From Flavobacterium sp. NKUCC04_CG (GTDB lineage: Bacteria > Bacteroidota > Bacteroidia > Flavobacteriales > Flavobacteriaceae): DNA of 64,000 nucleotides. Positions 26,417 through 35,686 of this stretch are shown in pieces. The translations under genes were made by a program, and so were the position numbers. How positions within the stretch are numbered: the first letter of the stretch is position 1; every line of letters begins with the position of its first letter. The stretch is taken from assembly GCF_019345525.1 (NCBI RefSeq), contig NZ_JAHKRA010000010.1, positions 1-64,000 on the forward strand, read 5' to 3'. The notes beneath the pieces were generated by a model. The model was given only the letters and a program-made list of their open reading frames with translations, had not been told where the DNA came from and searched no databases.

Positions 26417-26456
26417 AAAACAGTTAAGAGAAATTTCTTTTAGCTGTTTTTTTTTA
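26417..26456 (+). terminator. Terminator of hisS
   Basis: AAAACAGTTAAGAGAAA and TTTCTTTTAGCTGTTTT form a long stem with two G-U pairs, followed by a T run. Confidence 0.75.
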
Positions 26457-26553
26457 TTTCTAAAATCCTCAGATAGTACGGTTTTAGCTGAGGTAGAAGT
26501 CACGATAGAGGAGTTGGGGGAGCTAAAAGTAAAGGATGGGGCGTGTATAAAGA

Positions 26554-27135
26554 CTAATCGACGTTGCTGTTGCGGTAGTTCATGATGATTTCCATTAGTA
26601 ATTTTCGTGCCCGCAACAATTTAATTTTTACGTTGTTTAAAGGTTCTTCAAGAATTTCCGCAATTTCATTATAACTTAACTCTTGAAAGTAACGCAGTTG
26701 AATTACTTCTTGATAATGGGGTTTTAACAGCTTGATGAGGTTTAATAGGGTGTTTAAGTTTTGTTTGCGAATCAGTTCATCTTCTATAGAAGGTGTTTCA
26801 TCGGCTATGTTGTTGTAATATTGATTTTCATCGTCGTTGATTTCTATAAAACGGCTGTTTTTACGTTTGCGAATTAAATCGATATGTACGTTTTTGGCAA
26901 TGGCAATTAACCAAGTATTGAAGGCAAAAGTATCGTTATAAGATATCAATTTATCAAAAGCTTTAGCGAAGGTCTCAATGGTGATGTCTTCAGCGTCGGC
27001 TTCGTTACCGGTTCTCTTGAGTATAAAATTGAAAACTTCGTTCCAGAAGTGATTTAGAAGAAAGGTAAAAGCGGTCTGATCTCCTTTTATAGCTAGAGAG
27101 ATGTTGTTTTCTAAAGATTCGACTGGTATTTTCAA
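26554..27135 (-). CDS. RNA polymerase sigma factor, ECF type
   Basis: A 193-residue sigma factor. Region 2 includes GNEADAEDITIETFAKAFDK and FNTWLIAIAKNVHIDLIRKR, and region 4 includes YQEVIQLRYFQELSYNEIAEIL followed by LLRARKLL. No anti-sigma factor is encoded next to it. It overlaps the upstream glycosyltransferase gene by four bases, which implies coexpression. Such group 4 factors often govern envelope stress or surface genes. The regulon here is unknown. Confidence 0.93.
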   Translation of the reverse strand: MKIPVESLENNISLAIKGDQTAFTFLLNHFWNEVFNFILKRTGNEADAEDITIETFAKAFDKLISYNDTFAFNTWLIAIAKNVHIDLIRKRKNSRFIEINDDENQYYNNIADETPSIEDELIRKQNLNTLLNLIKLLKPHYQEVIQLRYFQELSYNEIAEILEEPLNNVKIKLLRARKLLMEIIMNYRNSNVD

Positions 27136-28232
27136 TTTTTCTTGGGTGAAAATAGTTGGCTAATAAATACGATACTTTGAGTAAATGTATGAATAAACTC
27201 TAAAGCAGGAAACCAATATCTAATATCTTTTTCATTAAATTTTTTAAATGCTTTACTCATATAAATCCAAATAATTACATATCGGAATAGTAAAATGGCC
27301 AAAACAATCATCCATTCCATTTGAAAAGCAAACAAAATGGAAGCACTGATAAGAAAGGCAATTTGTGTAAAATTAAAAAATCTAATTTTTAGTTGATCTC
27401 CAAAACTCAACAATTTTAGTAATTTATTTTGATGTACTACTGCTGCGGTCCACGATTTAAAGCGGTTGTCGACTTCTGTAGATGTGAAACCCATAGGAGC
27501 ATCGCAAATAGTTGTGTTTTTGGTTTGGGCAATTTGGTTGATAAACAATACATCTTCACCATAGGGAAGACTCATATGATCGATAAAACCATTTACATTA
27601 AAAAATTCTTCTTTTTTATAGGCCAGGTTTCGTCCGGTACCCATAAATGGTTTGCCCATTAATGTCCACGAGAAAACATGTAGGGTTTGCAAGGTATTTT
27701 GAAATCGAAATAATTTATTGGTCCAGGATTTGGGCTGCTGTATTATTCTCGAATGTCCTATAATTACAGTTTTATGAAGGGTAAACTGTGCGCTGAGGTT
27801 CATAATCCACTGTGGAGAGTCCGGAAGGGAATCGGGTTCAATTAAAAGTAGGTATTCGTTTTTTGCAGCTTTAATACCTAGGGTTAGGGCGTATTTTTTA
27901 TTGCCCCAAAAAGCTTCGTTATTAACTACGTCTACAATTTTTACAAAGGAATGGATTGCTGCATATTCCTTCATCAATTCCAATGAATCATCTGTAGAGG
28001 CGTTGTTGATTAATACAAGCTCAAAATCGGGATAGGATTGATTGACTAATAGGGGAAGTAGTTTTTTTAAGGAGTCAACTTGGTCTTTCACACAAATCAG
28101 TACCGAAACAGGAATTCTCTTCGGTGTACATTTCTGAGCTTGACGAAAAGTAATAGGGCCAAAAACAGAGATGTAATAAATGATTTGTATTAAAACAATT
28201 CCAATAAAAAAATAAAAAAGAATCGTTAGCAT
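27132..28232 (-). CDS. Glycosyltransferase family 2, membrane-bound
   Basis: A 366-residue GT2-type enzyme with an N-terminal membrane anchor (about 1-25). A catalytic domain starts with PVSVLICVKDQVDSLKKLLP and contains VLINNASTDDSLELMKEYA, LLLIEPDS as the DXD-like site and LPYGEDVLFINQIAQ. Two or three hydrophobic segments lie near the C-terminus. It probably transfers a sugar to a lipid carrier or polysaccharide in the inner membrane. The sugar and acceptor are unknown. It overlaps the sigma factor gene by four bases. Confidence 0.88.
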   Translation of the reverse strand: MLTILFYFFIGIVLIQIIYYISVFGPITFRQAQKCTPKRIPVSVLICVKDQVDSLKKLLPLLVNQSYPDFELVLINNASTDDSLELMKEYAAIHSFVKIVDVVNNEAFWGNKKYALTLGIKAAKNEYLLLIEPDSLPDSPQWIMNLSAQFTLHKTVIIGHSRIIQQPKSWTNKLFRFQNTLQTLHVFSWTLMGKPFMGTGRNLAYKKEEFFNVNGFIDHMSLPYGEDVLFINQIAQTKNTTICDAPMGFTSTEVDNRFKSWTAAVVHQNKLLKLLSFGDQLKIRFFNFTQIAFLISASILFAFQMEWMIVLAILLFRYVIIWIYMSKAFKKFNEKDIRYWFPALEFIHTFTQSIVFISQLFSPKKN

Positions 28233-28295
28233 AATGGTGATTTACGTTTCGAAATAAGGAAAGCAAATGTACAATTTTACAAGGGATATTGTCAA

Positions 28296-29309
28296 TTAAA
28301 AAATGTTTACTTCCGCACTTATTTTAATGTTGAATTTTTCGAAAATAGCCTTCTGAATTGTCGATGCCAATTGCGCTATTTCTAATCCTGTTGCCTTGCC
28401 GTAATTGACTAGTACCAAGGCTTGTTTGCTATGAACGCCCGCATCGCCAAAACGTTTTCCCTTAAAGCCAGCTTGCTCAATAAGCCATCCTGCAGGAACC
28501 TTTACAAGTTCGTCGTTTATTCTATAGGACGGAATTTCGGGATATGTGGCTTGCAATTTATTGAATTGAGCTGTAGAAATGATTGGGTTTTTAAAGAAAC
28601 TACCGCTGTTGCCGATTTCTTTTGGATTGGGAAGTTTGCTTTCACGTATCGCAATAACCGCTTTACTTACATCTTGTATGGTAGGATGTGTGATTTTGTT
28701 TTTATCTAATTCAGATTGAATAGCTCCGTATTCTATTTTTAGGTTGTGTTTTCCTTTGGTTAATTTAAAGACTACACTAAGTACAATGTATTGGTCTTTT
28801 AATTCGTTCTTAAAGACACTTTCTCTATAATCAAAAGCACATTGTTTGTTGGAGAACGTTACTAGTTCTAAATCTTTAATACGCAAGGCTACACATTCTA
28901 CCATTTGATCTTTAATTTCCACGCCATAAGCGCCGATATTTTGAATTGGAGTGGTGCCTACTTGACCCGGTATTAAGGAAAGGTTTTCCAATCCACCTAA
29001 ATCGTGCTCTAAAGTCCATAAAACAAATTCGTGCCAGTTTTCGCCTACTTGTGCTTCTACCCAAGCAAAATCATCGTCTTCACGCAGTATTTTCTTGCCC
29101 TTAATAGCCAATTGTATTACTAATGCCTCGATATCCTTGGTCAATAACATATTGCTTCCACCCCCTAAGAAAAATAAGGTATCGTCACGATATTCTTTTA
29201 ATAGGTTAAGGAGTTGTTCTGTTTGAGTGGCAACGATAAAGCGTTTTGCTTTAACATCAATGCCAAAAGTATTCAATTCTTTTAACGAAACGTCGGTGGC
29301 TGGAATCAT
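28296..29309 (-). CDS. murB: UDP-N-acetylenolpyruvoylglucosamine reductase
   Basis: A 337-residue FAD enzyme that reduces UDP-GlcNAc-enolpyruvate to UDP-MurNAc in peptidoglycan synthesis. The FAD loop LGGGSNMLL (48-56), IGAYGVEI, Ser237 as proton donor in GNSGSFFKNP and the C-terminal Glu334 in AEVNIF are visible. The length matches the type I (Escherichia coli-like) MurB. It is the last of a run of leftward genes beginning with recF, with 60 bases between them. Confidence 0.96.
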   Translation of the reverse strand: MIPATDVSLKELNTFGIDVKAKRFIVATQTEQLLNLLKEYRDDTLFFLGGGSNMLLTKDIEALVIQLAIKGKKILREDDDFAWVEAQVGENWHEFVLWTLEHDLGGLENLSLIPGQVGTTPIQNIGAYGVEIKDQMVECVALRIKDLELVTFSNKQCAFDYRESVFKNELKDQYIVLSVVFKLTKGKHNLKIEYGAIQSELDKNKITHPTIQDVSKAVIAIRESKLPNPKEIGNSGSFFKNPIISTAQFNKLQATYPEIPSYRINDELVKVPAGWLIEQAGFKGKRFGDAGVHSKQALVLVNYGKATGLEIAQLASTIQKAIFEKFNIKISAEVNIF

Positions 29310-29369
29310 GTTATTAAGGTCAATTTAACAGCTACAAAGATACGATTTCCTTTTTTTGAAGTATTAAAA

Positions 29370-30455
29370 TTATTTTTCAATTTTAAAAATTTCAAATTCT
29401 TGGTGAATACTGTTTAATAAGCGTTCTGTACGGTCTTCGTGGGTGTCGGAAATGAAGAGTTGTCCAAAGGTTTCTTCGTGAACAAGTTCGATGATTTGAC
29501 GTACGCGGTCTTCGTCGAGTTTGTCGAAAATATCGTCAAAAAGTAAGATGGGAGCCACGCCACTTTGTTTTTTTAAGAAATCAAATTGAGCGAGCTTTAA
29601 CGCGATTAAAAAGGATTTTTGCTGTCCTTGAGAACCGAATTTCTTAATGGGGTGTCCATCGAGTTCAAAGGCCAAGTCGTCTTTGTGAATACCGGTACTG
29701 GTGTATTGTAATACACGGTCTTTGCTCAGATTATCTGAAAATAAATCGAGTAACGATTTGTCAAAGAGTTGGCTTTCATAACGCAATTGTACCGATTCTT
29801 GTTTTTGAGTGATTTTGTCGTGATAACTGTTGAAAATAGGAGTGAACGCTGCGATGAACTCTTGTCTCTTATCAAAGATTGGTTGCGCCAATAGGGATAG
29901 TCGTTCGTTATACACTTCTAAGGTTGCCGATTCAAAAGTGTGATTAAGAGCAAAATATTTTAGTAAAGCATTGCGTTGGACGAGCAATTTTTGATATTGA
30001 ATCAATTGTTGCAGATAATTGGAATCGAGTTGCGAAATAACACTATCCATAAATTTCCGACGCATTTCACTGCCTTCGGTGATCAAATCACTGTCAGAAG
30101 GAGAAATAATAACTAAAGGGATAAAGCCAAAATGATCGGAAAATCGTTCGTAAGCCTTACCGTTTCTCTTAATGGTTTTTTTTTGTCCTTTTCGCAAGCT
30201 ACAAACCAAGTGTTCTTCGCGGTCTTGCTTTTCAAAAGTTCCGTCGATAACGAAGAAATCTGTTCCGTGCTGTATGTTTTGTAAGGCAATAGGATTAAAA
30301 TAACTCTTGCCGTAAGCCAAATAATAAATGGCATCGAGGACATTGGTTTTACCCACGCCGTTCTTGCCGATAAAACAGTTGATTTTTTTGTTAAAATCAA
30401 AATTTTGGTCGGTTATGTTTTTGTAATTGAGTAGAGTTAACTTTTTTAAATACAC
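29370..30455 (-). CDS. recF: DNA replication and repair protein RecF
   Basis: A 361-residue SMC-like ATPase that helps load RecA at gaps during recombinational repair. Walker A is G30-KNGVGKT-37, and the C-terminal Walker B region reads [15 protein letters not shown] with the signature [19 protein letters not shown] before it. It is divergent from the TPR/ribH genes. The usual dnaA-dnaN-recF cluster of other bacteria is broken up here. dnaA is about 10 kb away. Confidence 0.96.
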   Translation of the reverse strand: MYLKKLTLLNYKNITDQNFDFNKKINCFIGKNGVGKTNVLDAIYYLAYGKSYFNPIALQNIQHGTDFFVIDGTFEKQDREEHLVCSLRKGQKKTIKRNGKAYERFSDHFGFIPLVIISPSDSDLITEGSEMRRKFMDSVISQLDSNYLQQLIQYQKLLVQRNALLKYFALNHTFESATLEVYNERLSLLAQPIFDKRQEFIAAFTPIFNSYHDKITQKQESVQLRYESQLFDKSLLDLFSDNLSKDRVLQYTSTGIHKDDLAFELDGHPIKKFGSQGQQKSFLIALKLAQFDFLKKQSGVAPILLFDDIFDKLDEDRVRQIIELVHEETFGQLFISDTHEDRTERLLNSIHQEFEIFKIEK

Positions 30456-30558
30456 GCTAGAAGTGTTCTTTTAGGATTGTAAGTGGTGATTTTTTGAATT
30501 TTGGTGCAAATTATCAAAAATATCAATAGAAAGCACTTTTATATTTCAATAAAAATCC

Positions 30559-30566
30559 TATTTTTG
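30559..30566 (+). promoter_or_regulatory. Putative -7 element (TATTTTTG)
   Basis: Matches TAnnTTTG and ends 22 bases before the TPR protein start, in the recF divergent region. Confidence 0.5.
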
Positions 30567-30588
30567 CCACTCATAAAATTTTTAGTAC

Positions 30589-31374
30589 ATGGCAACTTAT
30601 AATAAAAGAGGTTATAAAGCTCCGAAACCAGAAGAAGAAAAAGAGGCGGGTGAATTTGATCAATTCAGTCAAGTAAATGCGCAACATAGCACTACTGCTG
30701 ATGTATTCAATTCTCTAGACAAAGGGGCTTCTAAGATGGAAGGCTGGGTAGCGAGAAACCAAAAGTATATTTTTGGTGCTGTTGGTGCAATAGCTTTACT
30801 TACTGTAGGATATGTTTTGTACGATAAATTCGTAGTTGAACCTAAAAATGACGAAGCTGCAAACGAAATGTTTCAAGCACAAACGTATTTTCAAGAGGCA
30901 ACAACAAATCCAGTAGCTAGTGACTCCTTGTATAACTTAGCTTTAAAAGGCGGAGAAGGTAAATTGGGATTTATCGGAATTACAGAAACGTATTCAGGTA
31001 CAGAATCAGCTAATTTAGCTAATTACTATGCGGGAATGGCTTATTTGAATTTGGGTAAAAATAAAGAAGCTATAGCACATTTAGAGAGATTTACTTCTAA
31101 AGATATGTTATTGGGATCTTTGGCTTTAGGTGGAATTGGAGATGCATTTTCTGAATTAAATCAAAAAGAAGATGCTTTGGAGTTTTACAAAAAAGCAGCA
31201 GAAGTAAATAAAAATGATTTTACTACGCCGCGTTTTTTAAATAAGGCAGGTATGGTAGCTTTGGATTTAGGTAAAAAAGAAGAAGCTTTAAAATTATTTA
31301 ACGATATTAAAAACAATTATCAAGCATCGAGTGAGGCCAATACGGTTGATATGATGATTGGTATGGCACAATAA
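30589..31374 (+). CDS. Tetratricopeptide repeat membrane protein (YfgM-like layout)
   Basis: A 261-residue protein with an N-terminal cytoplasmic tail rich in charged residues, one membrane segment at about 60-80 (YIFGAVGAIALLTVGYVLY) and a periplasmic part containing TPR-like repeats (NLANYYAGMAYLNLGKNKEA, ALGGIGDAFSELNQKEDALEF and two more). The layout recalls YfgM/BamB-associated ancillary SecYEG proteins, but no direct function can be assigned. ribH follows after nine bases and is probably cotranscribed. Confidence 0.85.
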   Translation: MATYNKRGYKAPKPEEEKEAGEFDQFSQVNAQHSTTADVFNSLDKGASKMEGWVARNQKYIFGAVGAIALLTVGYVLYDKFVVEPKNDEAANEMFQAQTYFQEATTNPVASDSLYNLALKGGEGKLGFIGITETYSGTESANLANYYAGMAYLNLGKNKEAIAHLERFTSKDMLLGSLALGGIGDAFSELNQKEDALEFYKKAAEVNKNDFTTPRFLNKAGMVALDLGKKEEALKLFNDIKNNYQASSEANTVDMMIGMAQ

Positions 31375-31383
31375 TAATTTATT

Positions 31384-31872
31384 ATGGCAACGGCAAATAA
31401 AAATCTTTCGGAATACAATAAAGCTACTTTGCCCAATGCAAAAGAATTTACAGTTGGAATTGTTGTTTCAGAATGGAATGATAAGGTAACCAACGGTTTG
31501 TTTGCAGGAGCGGAAGCAGCCTTGTTGGATTGTGGTCTATTAGCAGAGAATCTAATTCGATGGGATGTGCCAGGAAGTTTTGAGTTGATTTTCGGAGCTA
31601 AAAAAATGATTGAAACCCATGAAGTTGATGCCGTAATCGTAATCGGTTGCGTAATTAAAGGGGAAACCATGCATTTTGAATTTGTTTGTGAAGGGGTGAC
31701 TCATGGGATAAAGGATTTAAATTTAATTTCTGAAGTTCCCGTTATTTTCTGTGTATTAACAGATAATAACGAGCAACAATCCTTAGATAGAAGTGGCGGA
31801 ATCCATGGTAATAAGGGTACAGAAGCAGCTGTGGCTGCTTTAAAGATGATTGCTTTGAATCAACAAATCTAA
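31384..31872 (+). CDS. ribH: 6,7-dimethyl-8-ribityllumazine synthase
   Basis: A 162-residue enzyme that condenses the ribitylaminouracil from the RibD branch with dihydroxybutanone phosphate to make lumazine for riboflavin. Motifs are SEWNDKVTNGLFAGA, VPGSFELIFGAKKM and GETMHFEFVCEG with catalytic His97. It forms icosahedral capsids in other bacteria. ribD lies about 9 kb away in the same window but in another operon. A terminator follows. Confidence 0.97.
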   Translation: MATANKNLSEYNKATLPNAKEFTVGIVVSEWNDKVTNGLFAGAEAALLDCGLLAENLIRWDVPGSFELIFGAKKMIETHEVDAVIVIGCVIKGETMHFEFVCEGVTHGIKDLNLISEVPVIFCVLTDNNEQQSLDRSGGIHGNKGTEAAVAALKMIALNQQI

Positions 31873-31898
31873 ATCAAATGATTTCATAGTAAACTTTT

Positions 31899-31938
31899 AA
31901 AAACCTGTAAGAATCTATTTTTACAGGTTTTCTTTTTT
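31899..31938 (+). terminator. Terminator of ribH
   Basis: AAAACCTGTAA and TTACAGGTTTT enclose a GAATCTATT loop, followed by a T run. Confidence 0.88.
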
Positions 31939-31987
31939 TATAGAATATTTAGTAAAAAGCAACTTTATAAAGCCCGTTTTTATTCTT

Positions 31988-31995
31988 TAACTTTG
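31988..31995 (+). promoter_or_regulatory. Putative -7 element (TAACTTTG) for the mutL operon
   Basis: Matches TAnnTTTG, about 53 bases before mutL. It would drive mutL, the two rhomboid genes and the EEP gene. Confidence 0.5.
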
Positions 31996-32048
31996 TGTTT
32001 TTAGTGAGTTTTCTAATTTATTAGGTGTAAAATCCAAAAATGTTTTAA

Positions 32049-33986
32049 ATGTCAAATGTAATCCGATTACTGCCCGATCATGTCGCTAATCAAATTGCTG
32101 CTGGAGAAGTAGTTCAACGCCCGGCTTCGGTAGTGAAGGAGTTGGTGGAAAATGCTGTTGATGCCGGTGCTACTGAAATCAAATTAGTGGTTAAGGAGGC
32201 GGGTAAGACCCTTATTCAAGTTATTGACAATGGTAAAGGTATGGGCGAAACCGATGCTCGTATGGCTTTTGAACGTCATGCGACTTCGAAAATTTCCGTG
32301 GCTGAAGATTTGTTTGCATTGAGCACTAAAGGATTTCGCGGCGAAGCATTAGCTTCTATTGCAGCCATTGCTCATGTAGAGTTGAAAACCCGTCAAGTTG
32401 AAGAGGAATTAGGTACGCATTTGATTATTGAAGGCAGTAAAATTACTTCTCAAGAAGTAGCAGTAGTGCCTCAGGGAACTTCTTTTGCGGTTAAAAATCT
32501 TTTTTTTAATATACCGGCTCGCCGTAATTTCTTAAAATCAAATACCGTCGAGTTCCGTCATATTATTGATGAGTTTGAACGTATTGCTTTGGCCCATAGC
32601 ACAATTCATTTTACGTTAATTCATAACGGCAGTGAAATGTTTAATCTACCGGCTTCTAATTTTCGTCAACGGATTGTCAATATATTTGGTGCAAAAACCA
32701 ATGAGAAATTGGTGCCTGTTCAGGAAATTACAGAGATTATAGGAATCAGTGGTTTTGTAGGCAAACCCGAGTTTGCAAAAAGAAGTAGGGGAGAGCAGTT
32801 CTTTTTTGTCAATGAGCGGTTTATAAAAAGTGGTTATTTGCATCATGCGGTACTAGCGGCTTTTGAGGGCTTGTTAAAGGAAGGAACACATCCGAGCTAT
32901 TTTTTATATTTAACCTTACCTCCAAACTCAATCGATATCAATATTCACCCGACTAAAACCGAGGTGAAGTTTGATGATGAACAAGCCTTGTACGCTATTT
33001 TACGATCGGCTATCAAACACAGTTTGGGACAATTTAACGTAGCACCAGTATTGGATTTTCAACGGGATGCTACTATGGATACGCCTTATGATTTTAAGGA
33101 AAAAAAGGCTCCAACACCAACCATTCAAGTAGACACCAATTTTAATCCTTTTCGCGAGGACGATAGCGATACTAAAAAGAGCAGAACCTCGTTTGAATCT
33201 CGTAGCGCTCCTTCGAAATCTTTTGCGAGCAGTAGTGGTGGGTCTGCTTTTTCAAAACCTGTTTTTTCACCTGGTTTTGAAAAATCCGATACCAGTGGTT
33301 CTTGGGAAACGCTTTATGAGGGTTTAAAATCCTCTTCGGATGATCTTGATTTGTCGGGATTGAATCTGGAAGAAGACGTTAAAACGAGTTCTTTGTTTGA
33401 AGGATTGATGGATGAAAAATCGCACAGTCGTTCGTTTCAACTCAATAAAAAGTATATCATAAGTCCGATTAAATCGGGTTTAGTAGTTATTGATCAACGC
33501 AGAGCTCATCAACGTATTTTATACGAGAAGTTTTTGAGTAATATTACGGTACAGCAAGCTACGAGTCAACAATTGTTATTTCCATTGCCGTTGTATTATG
33601 CGCCTTTTGAAATTGAATTGTTACGAGAATTGGAGAGCGCATTAAAGCAAACTGGCTTTGTTTTTGAGTCTATAGATTCAGATAAAGTGGTTATTTCTGG
33701 ACTTCCAGTACATGTTGCAGAAAGCGAGGCCTCTATAGTATTAGAAGATTTGTTAAACGATTTGCAAGGAGAACTGCCTGAGGTTAGCTTTAGTCAAACC
33801 GATCGGATCGCGAAATCTTTGGCTTTGAGTTTGGCTGTTAAATCCGGAACTCATTTAAATGACGAAGAACAAGAAAATTTGGTAAATTCGCTCTTTGCTT
33901 GTAAAGAGCCCAGTGTATCGCCATTTTTAAAACCAACATTTATAACGATGCGCGTAGAAGACATCGATAAAAAATTCACCTTATGA
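32049..33986 (+). CDS. mutL: DNA mismatch repair protein MutL, with degenerate endonuclease motifs
   Basis: A 645-residue GHKL-type ATPase that couples MutS mismatch recognition to downstream repair. The N-terminal half is canonical: IAAGEVVQRPASVVKELVEN, DAGATEI, DNGKGM, ATSKI and GFRGEALASI. A Ser-rich linker runs from about 345 to 470. The C-terminal DQHA(X)2E(X)4E metal-binding motif reads D482-QRRAHQRILYEK, and the late CPHGRP-type motif reads S624-PFLKP, so nicking activity looks lost. It is the first gene of a four-gene operon and overlaps the next gene by four bases. Confidence 0.96.
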   Translation: MSNVIRLLPDHVANQIAAGEVVQRPASVVKELVENAVDAGATEIKLVVKEAGKTLIQVIDNGKGMGETDARMAFERHATSKISVAEDLFALSTKGFRGEALASIAAIAHVELKTRQVEEELGTHLIIEGSKITSQEVAVVPQGTSFAVKNLFFNIPARRNFLKSNTVEFRHIIDEFERIALAHSTIHFTLIHNGSEMFNLPASNFRQRIVNIFGAKTNEKLVPVQEITEIIGISGFVGKPEFAKRSRGEQFFFVNERFIKSGYLHHAVLAAFEGLLKEGTHPSYFLYLTLPPNSIDINIHPTKTEVKFDDEQALYAILRSAIKHSLGQFNVAPVLDFQRDATMDTPYDFKEKKAPTPTIQVDTNFNPFREDDSDTKKSRTSFESRSAPSKSFASSSGGSAFSKPVFSPGFEKSDTSGSWETLYEGLKSSSDDLDLSGLNLEEDVKTSSLFEGLMDEKSHSRSFQLNKKYIISPIKSGLVVIDQRRAHQRILYEKFLSNITVQQATSQQLLFPLPLYYAPFEIELLRELESALKQTGFVFESIDSDKVVISGLPVHVAESEASIVLEDLLNDLQGELPEVSFSQTDRIAKSLALSLAVKSGTHLNDEEQENLVNSLFACKEPSVSPFLKPTFITMRVEDIDKKFTL

Positions 33987-34732
33987 TGAAAATTACTGAA
34001 ACAGTAAAACAACTGTTGATAATAAACGTTATATTTTTCTTGGGAGCACAATTTGTGCCAGCCATGATTGATTTTTTGGCTCTGTATTATTTTGAGAATC
34101 CCAATTTTCAATATTGGCAGCCGTTAACACATATGTTTATGCATGGCGGCTGGATGCATTTGTTTTTTAATATGTTTGCCCTATATTCCTTTGGTTCTGC
34201 TTTAGAACACTTTTGGGGTAGTAAAAAGTTTTTATTTTTTTATATCTCATGTGGGTTGGGGGCTGCTTTATTGCATTCAGGTGTAAATTACTTTTTGGTA
34301 CACGATGGAATCAGCACGTTGGTAGCTAACGGTTTTGATAAGCAGGATATCTTAGCACTATTAGCAGAAGGTAAATACAACCAAGGCTGGGCACAGTTTC
34401 TTTCTCCGAATGCTTTGCAAAGTATGCTGTCATCTTATAATACTCCTGCCGTAGGAGCATCGGGGGCAATATATGGGTTGTTAGTAGCCTTTGCCTTTAT
34501 GTTTCCGAATGCAGAATTAGCCTTGATGTTTATTCCTGTTCCTATTAAGGCCAAGTATTTTGTGCCGGGTATTTTGGTGATGGATTTGTATATGGGTTTA
34601 AATGGAGGGTCTATTTTTGGTGGATCTACTGGAATTGCACATTTTGCTCATATCGGTGGAGCGGTGGTAGGTTTCTTGATGATGTGGTACTGGAAGAAAA
34701 ATCAGTTTGAACAGAATCGTTGGGATCATTAA
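33983..34732 (+). CDS. Rhomboid family intramembrane serine protease (first of two)
   Basis: A 249-residue membrane protease. The catalytic serine is S160 in VGASGAIYGL and the partner histidine is H223 in HFAHIGGAVVG. HGGWMHLFFNMFALY is the conserved second-segment motif. Six membrane segments are expected. There is an inserted loop between segments (about 100-155). It probably cuts single-pass membrane proteins, but the substrate is unknown. Its start overlaps the mutL stop by four bases (ATGA). Confidence 0.93.
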   Translation: MMKITETVKQLLIINVIFFLGAQFVPAMIDFLALYYFENPNFQYWQPLTHMFMHGGWMHLFFNMFALYSFGSALEHFWGSKKFLFFYISCGLGAALLHSGVNYFLVHDGISTLVANGFDKQDILALLAEGKYNQGWAQFLSPNALQSMLSSYNTPAVGASGAIYGLLVAFAFMFPNAELALMFIPVPIKAKYFVPGILVMDLYMGLNGGSIFGGSTGIAHFAHIGGAVVGFLMMWYWKKNQFEQNRWDH

Positions 34733-34762
34733 TTTTGAATTTGTAAGTAATACTATTATATC

Positions 34763-35668
34763 ATGGCTCTTTTAGACGATTTTAAAATGCAATATAGGAT
34801 TGGCGGTGTCGTTCAAAAGTTATTGTTTTGGAATATAGGTGTTTCTGTTGTATTTTTTATTTTAAATGCTTTTGTTCCTTCGTTCCACAACTTGTTGTTG
34901 GGATGGTTCGGGTTGTCGTCTAAATGGGGTATTGCCATAGCTAGGCCTTGGAGCTTTTTTACCTATGCTTTTCTACACGCCAATATATTTCATTTGATTT
35001 TCAATATGATTGTATTGAATTTTGTGGGTAGGTTGTTTATGACTTATTTTACACAAAAACAATTTTTAGCAGTCTATTGTTTTGGAGCGGTATTTGGCGG
35101 TATATTTTATGTCTTATCGAGTTTTGTGTTTAGTACAGGTATTATCTTAGTAGGAGCGTCAGCAGCAATTATGGCTATATTAGTGGCATTAGCAACCTAT
35201 GCGCCTTATATGGAGGTTCGGTTGTTATTGATTGGAAACGTAAAAATGTGGCATATCGCTTTGGGATTAATTATCATGGATTTGATTCAGATTCCCGCTA
35301 ATAATACAGGCGGACATCTTGCCCATTTAGGTGGAGCATTATTTGGATTTTTATTTATTAAAGCATTACAGCAGGGTGTTGACGTTAGTAAACCCTTTAC
35401 ATTTGTTATAGATAAAATAACGGATTTATTTAATCCAAAGCCCGCTAAACACCCCTTTAAAAAGGTTCATGTCAATACCGATCGTTCACAGCGTAATTCT
35501 CAAATGTCAAATCAAACCAATGCCAGTCCGATGGTTGGGATTGGTGCGGGCAAAGAAAAAGATCCACAACAACAGCGTATTGATTTTATATTAGACAAGA
35601 TAAGCAAGTCGGGTTACGACAGTTTGAGTAAAGAAGAAAAAGATTTTTTATTTAAAATAGGAAAATAG
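34763..35668 (+). CDS. Rhomboid family protein with a cytoplasmic C-terminal tail (second of two)
   Basis: A 301-residue paralogue of the preceding gene. Candidate catalytic residues are S133 in VGASAAIMAIL, where the Gly usually after Ser is Ala, and H188 in GGHLAHLGGALFG, so the dyad is preserved. Residues 205-301 form a hydrophilic tail containing DRSQRNSQMSNQ and the conserved end RIDFILDKISKSGYDSLSKE, which resembles a small domain often attached to Bacteroidota rhomboids. It follows its paralogue after 30 bases. Confidence 0.9.
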   Translation: MALLDDFKMQYRIGGVVQKLLFWNIGVSVVFFILNAFVPSFHNLLLGWFGLSSKWGIAIARPWSFFTYAFLHANIFHLIFNMIVLNFVGRLFMTYFTQKQFLAVYCFGAVFGGIFYVLSSFVFSTGIILVGASAAIMAILVALATYAPYMEVRLLLIGNVKMWHIALGLIIMDLIQIPANNTGGHLAHLGGALFGFLFIKALQQGVDVSKPFTFVIDKITDLFNPKPAKHPFKKVHVNTDRSQRNSQMSNQTNASPMVGIGAGKEKDPQQQRIDFILDKISKSGYDSLSKEEKDFLFKIGK

Positions 35669-35686
35669 GTTTATAGAATTTGATGT

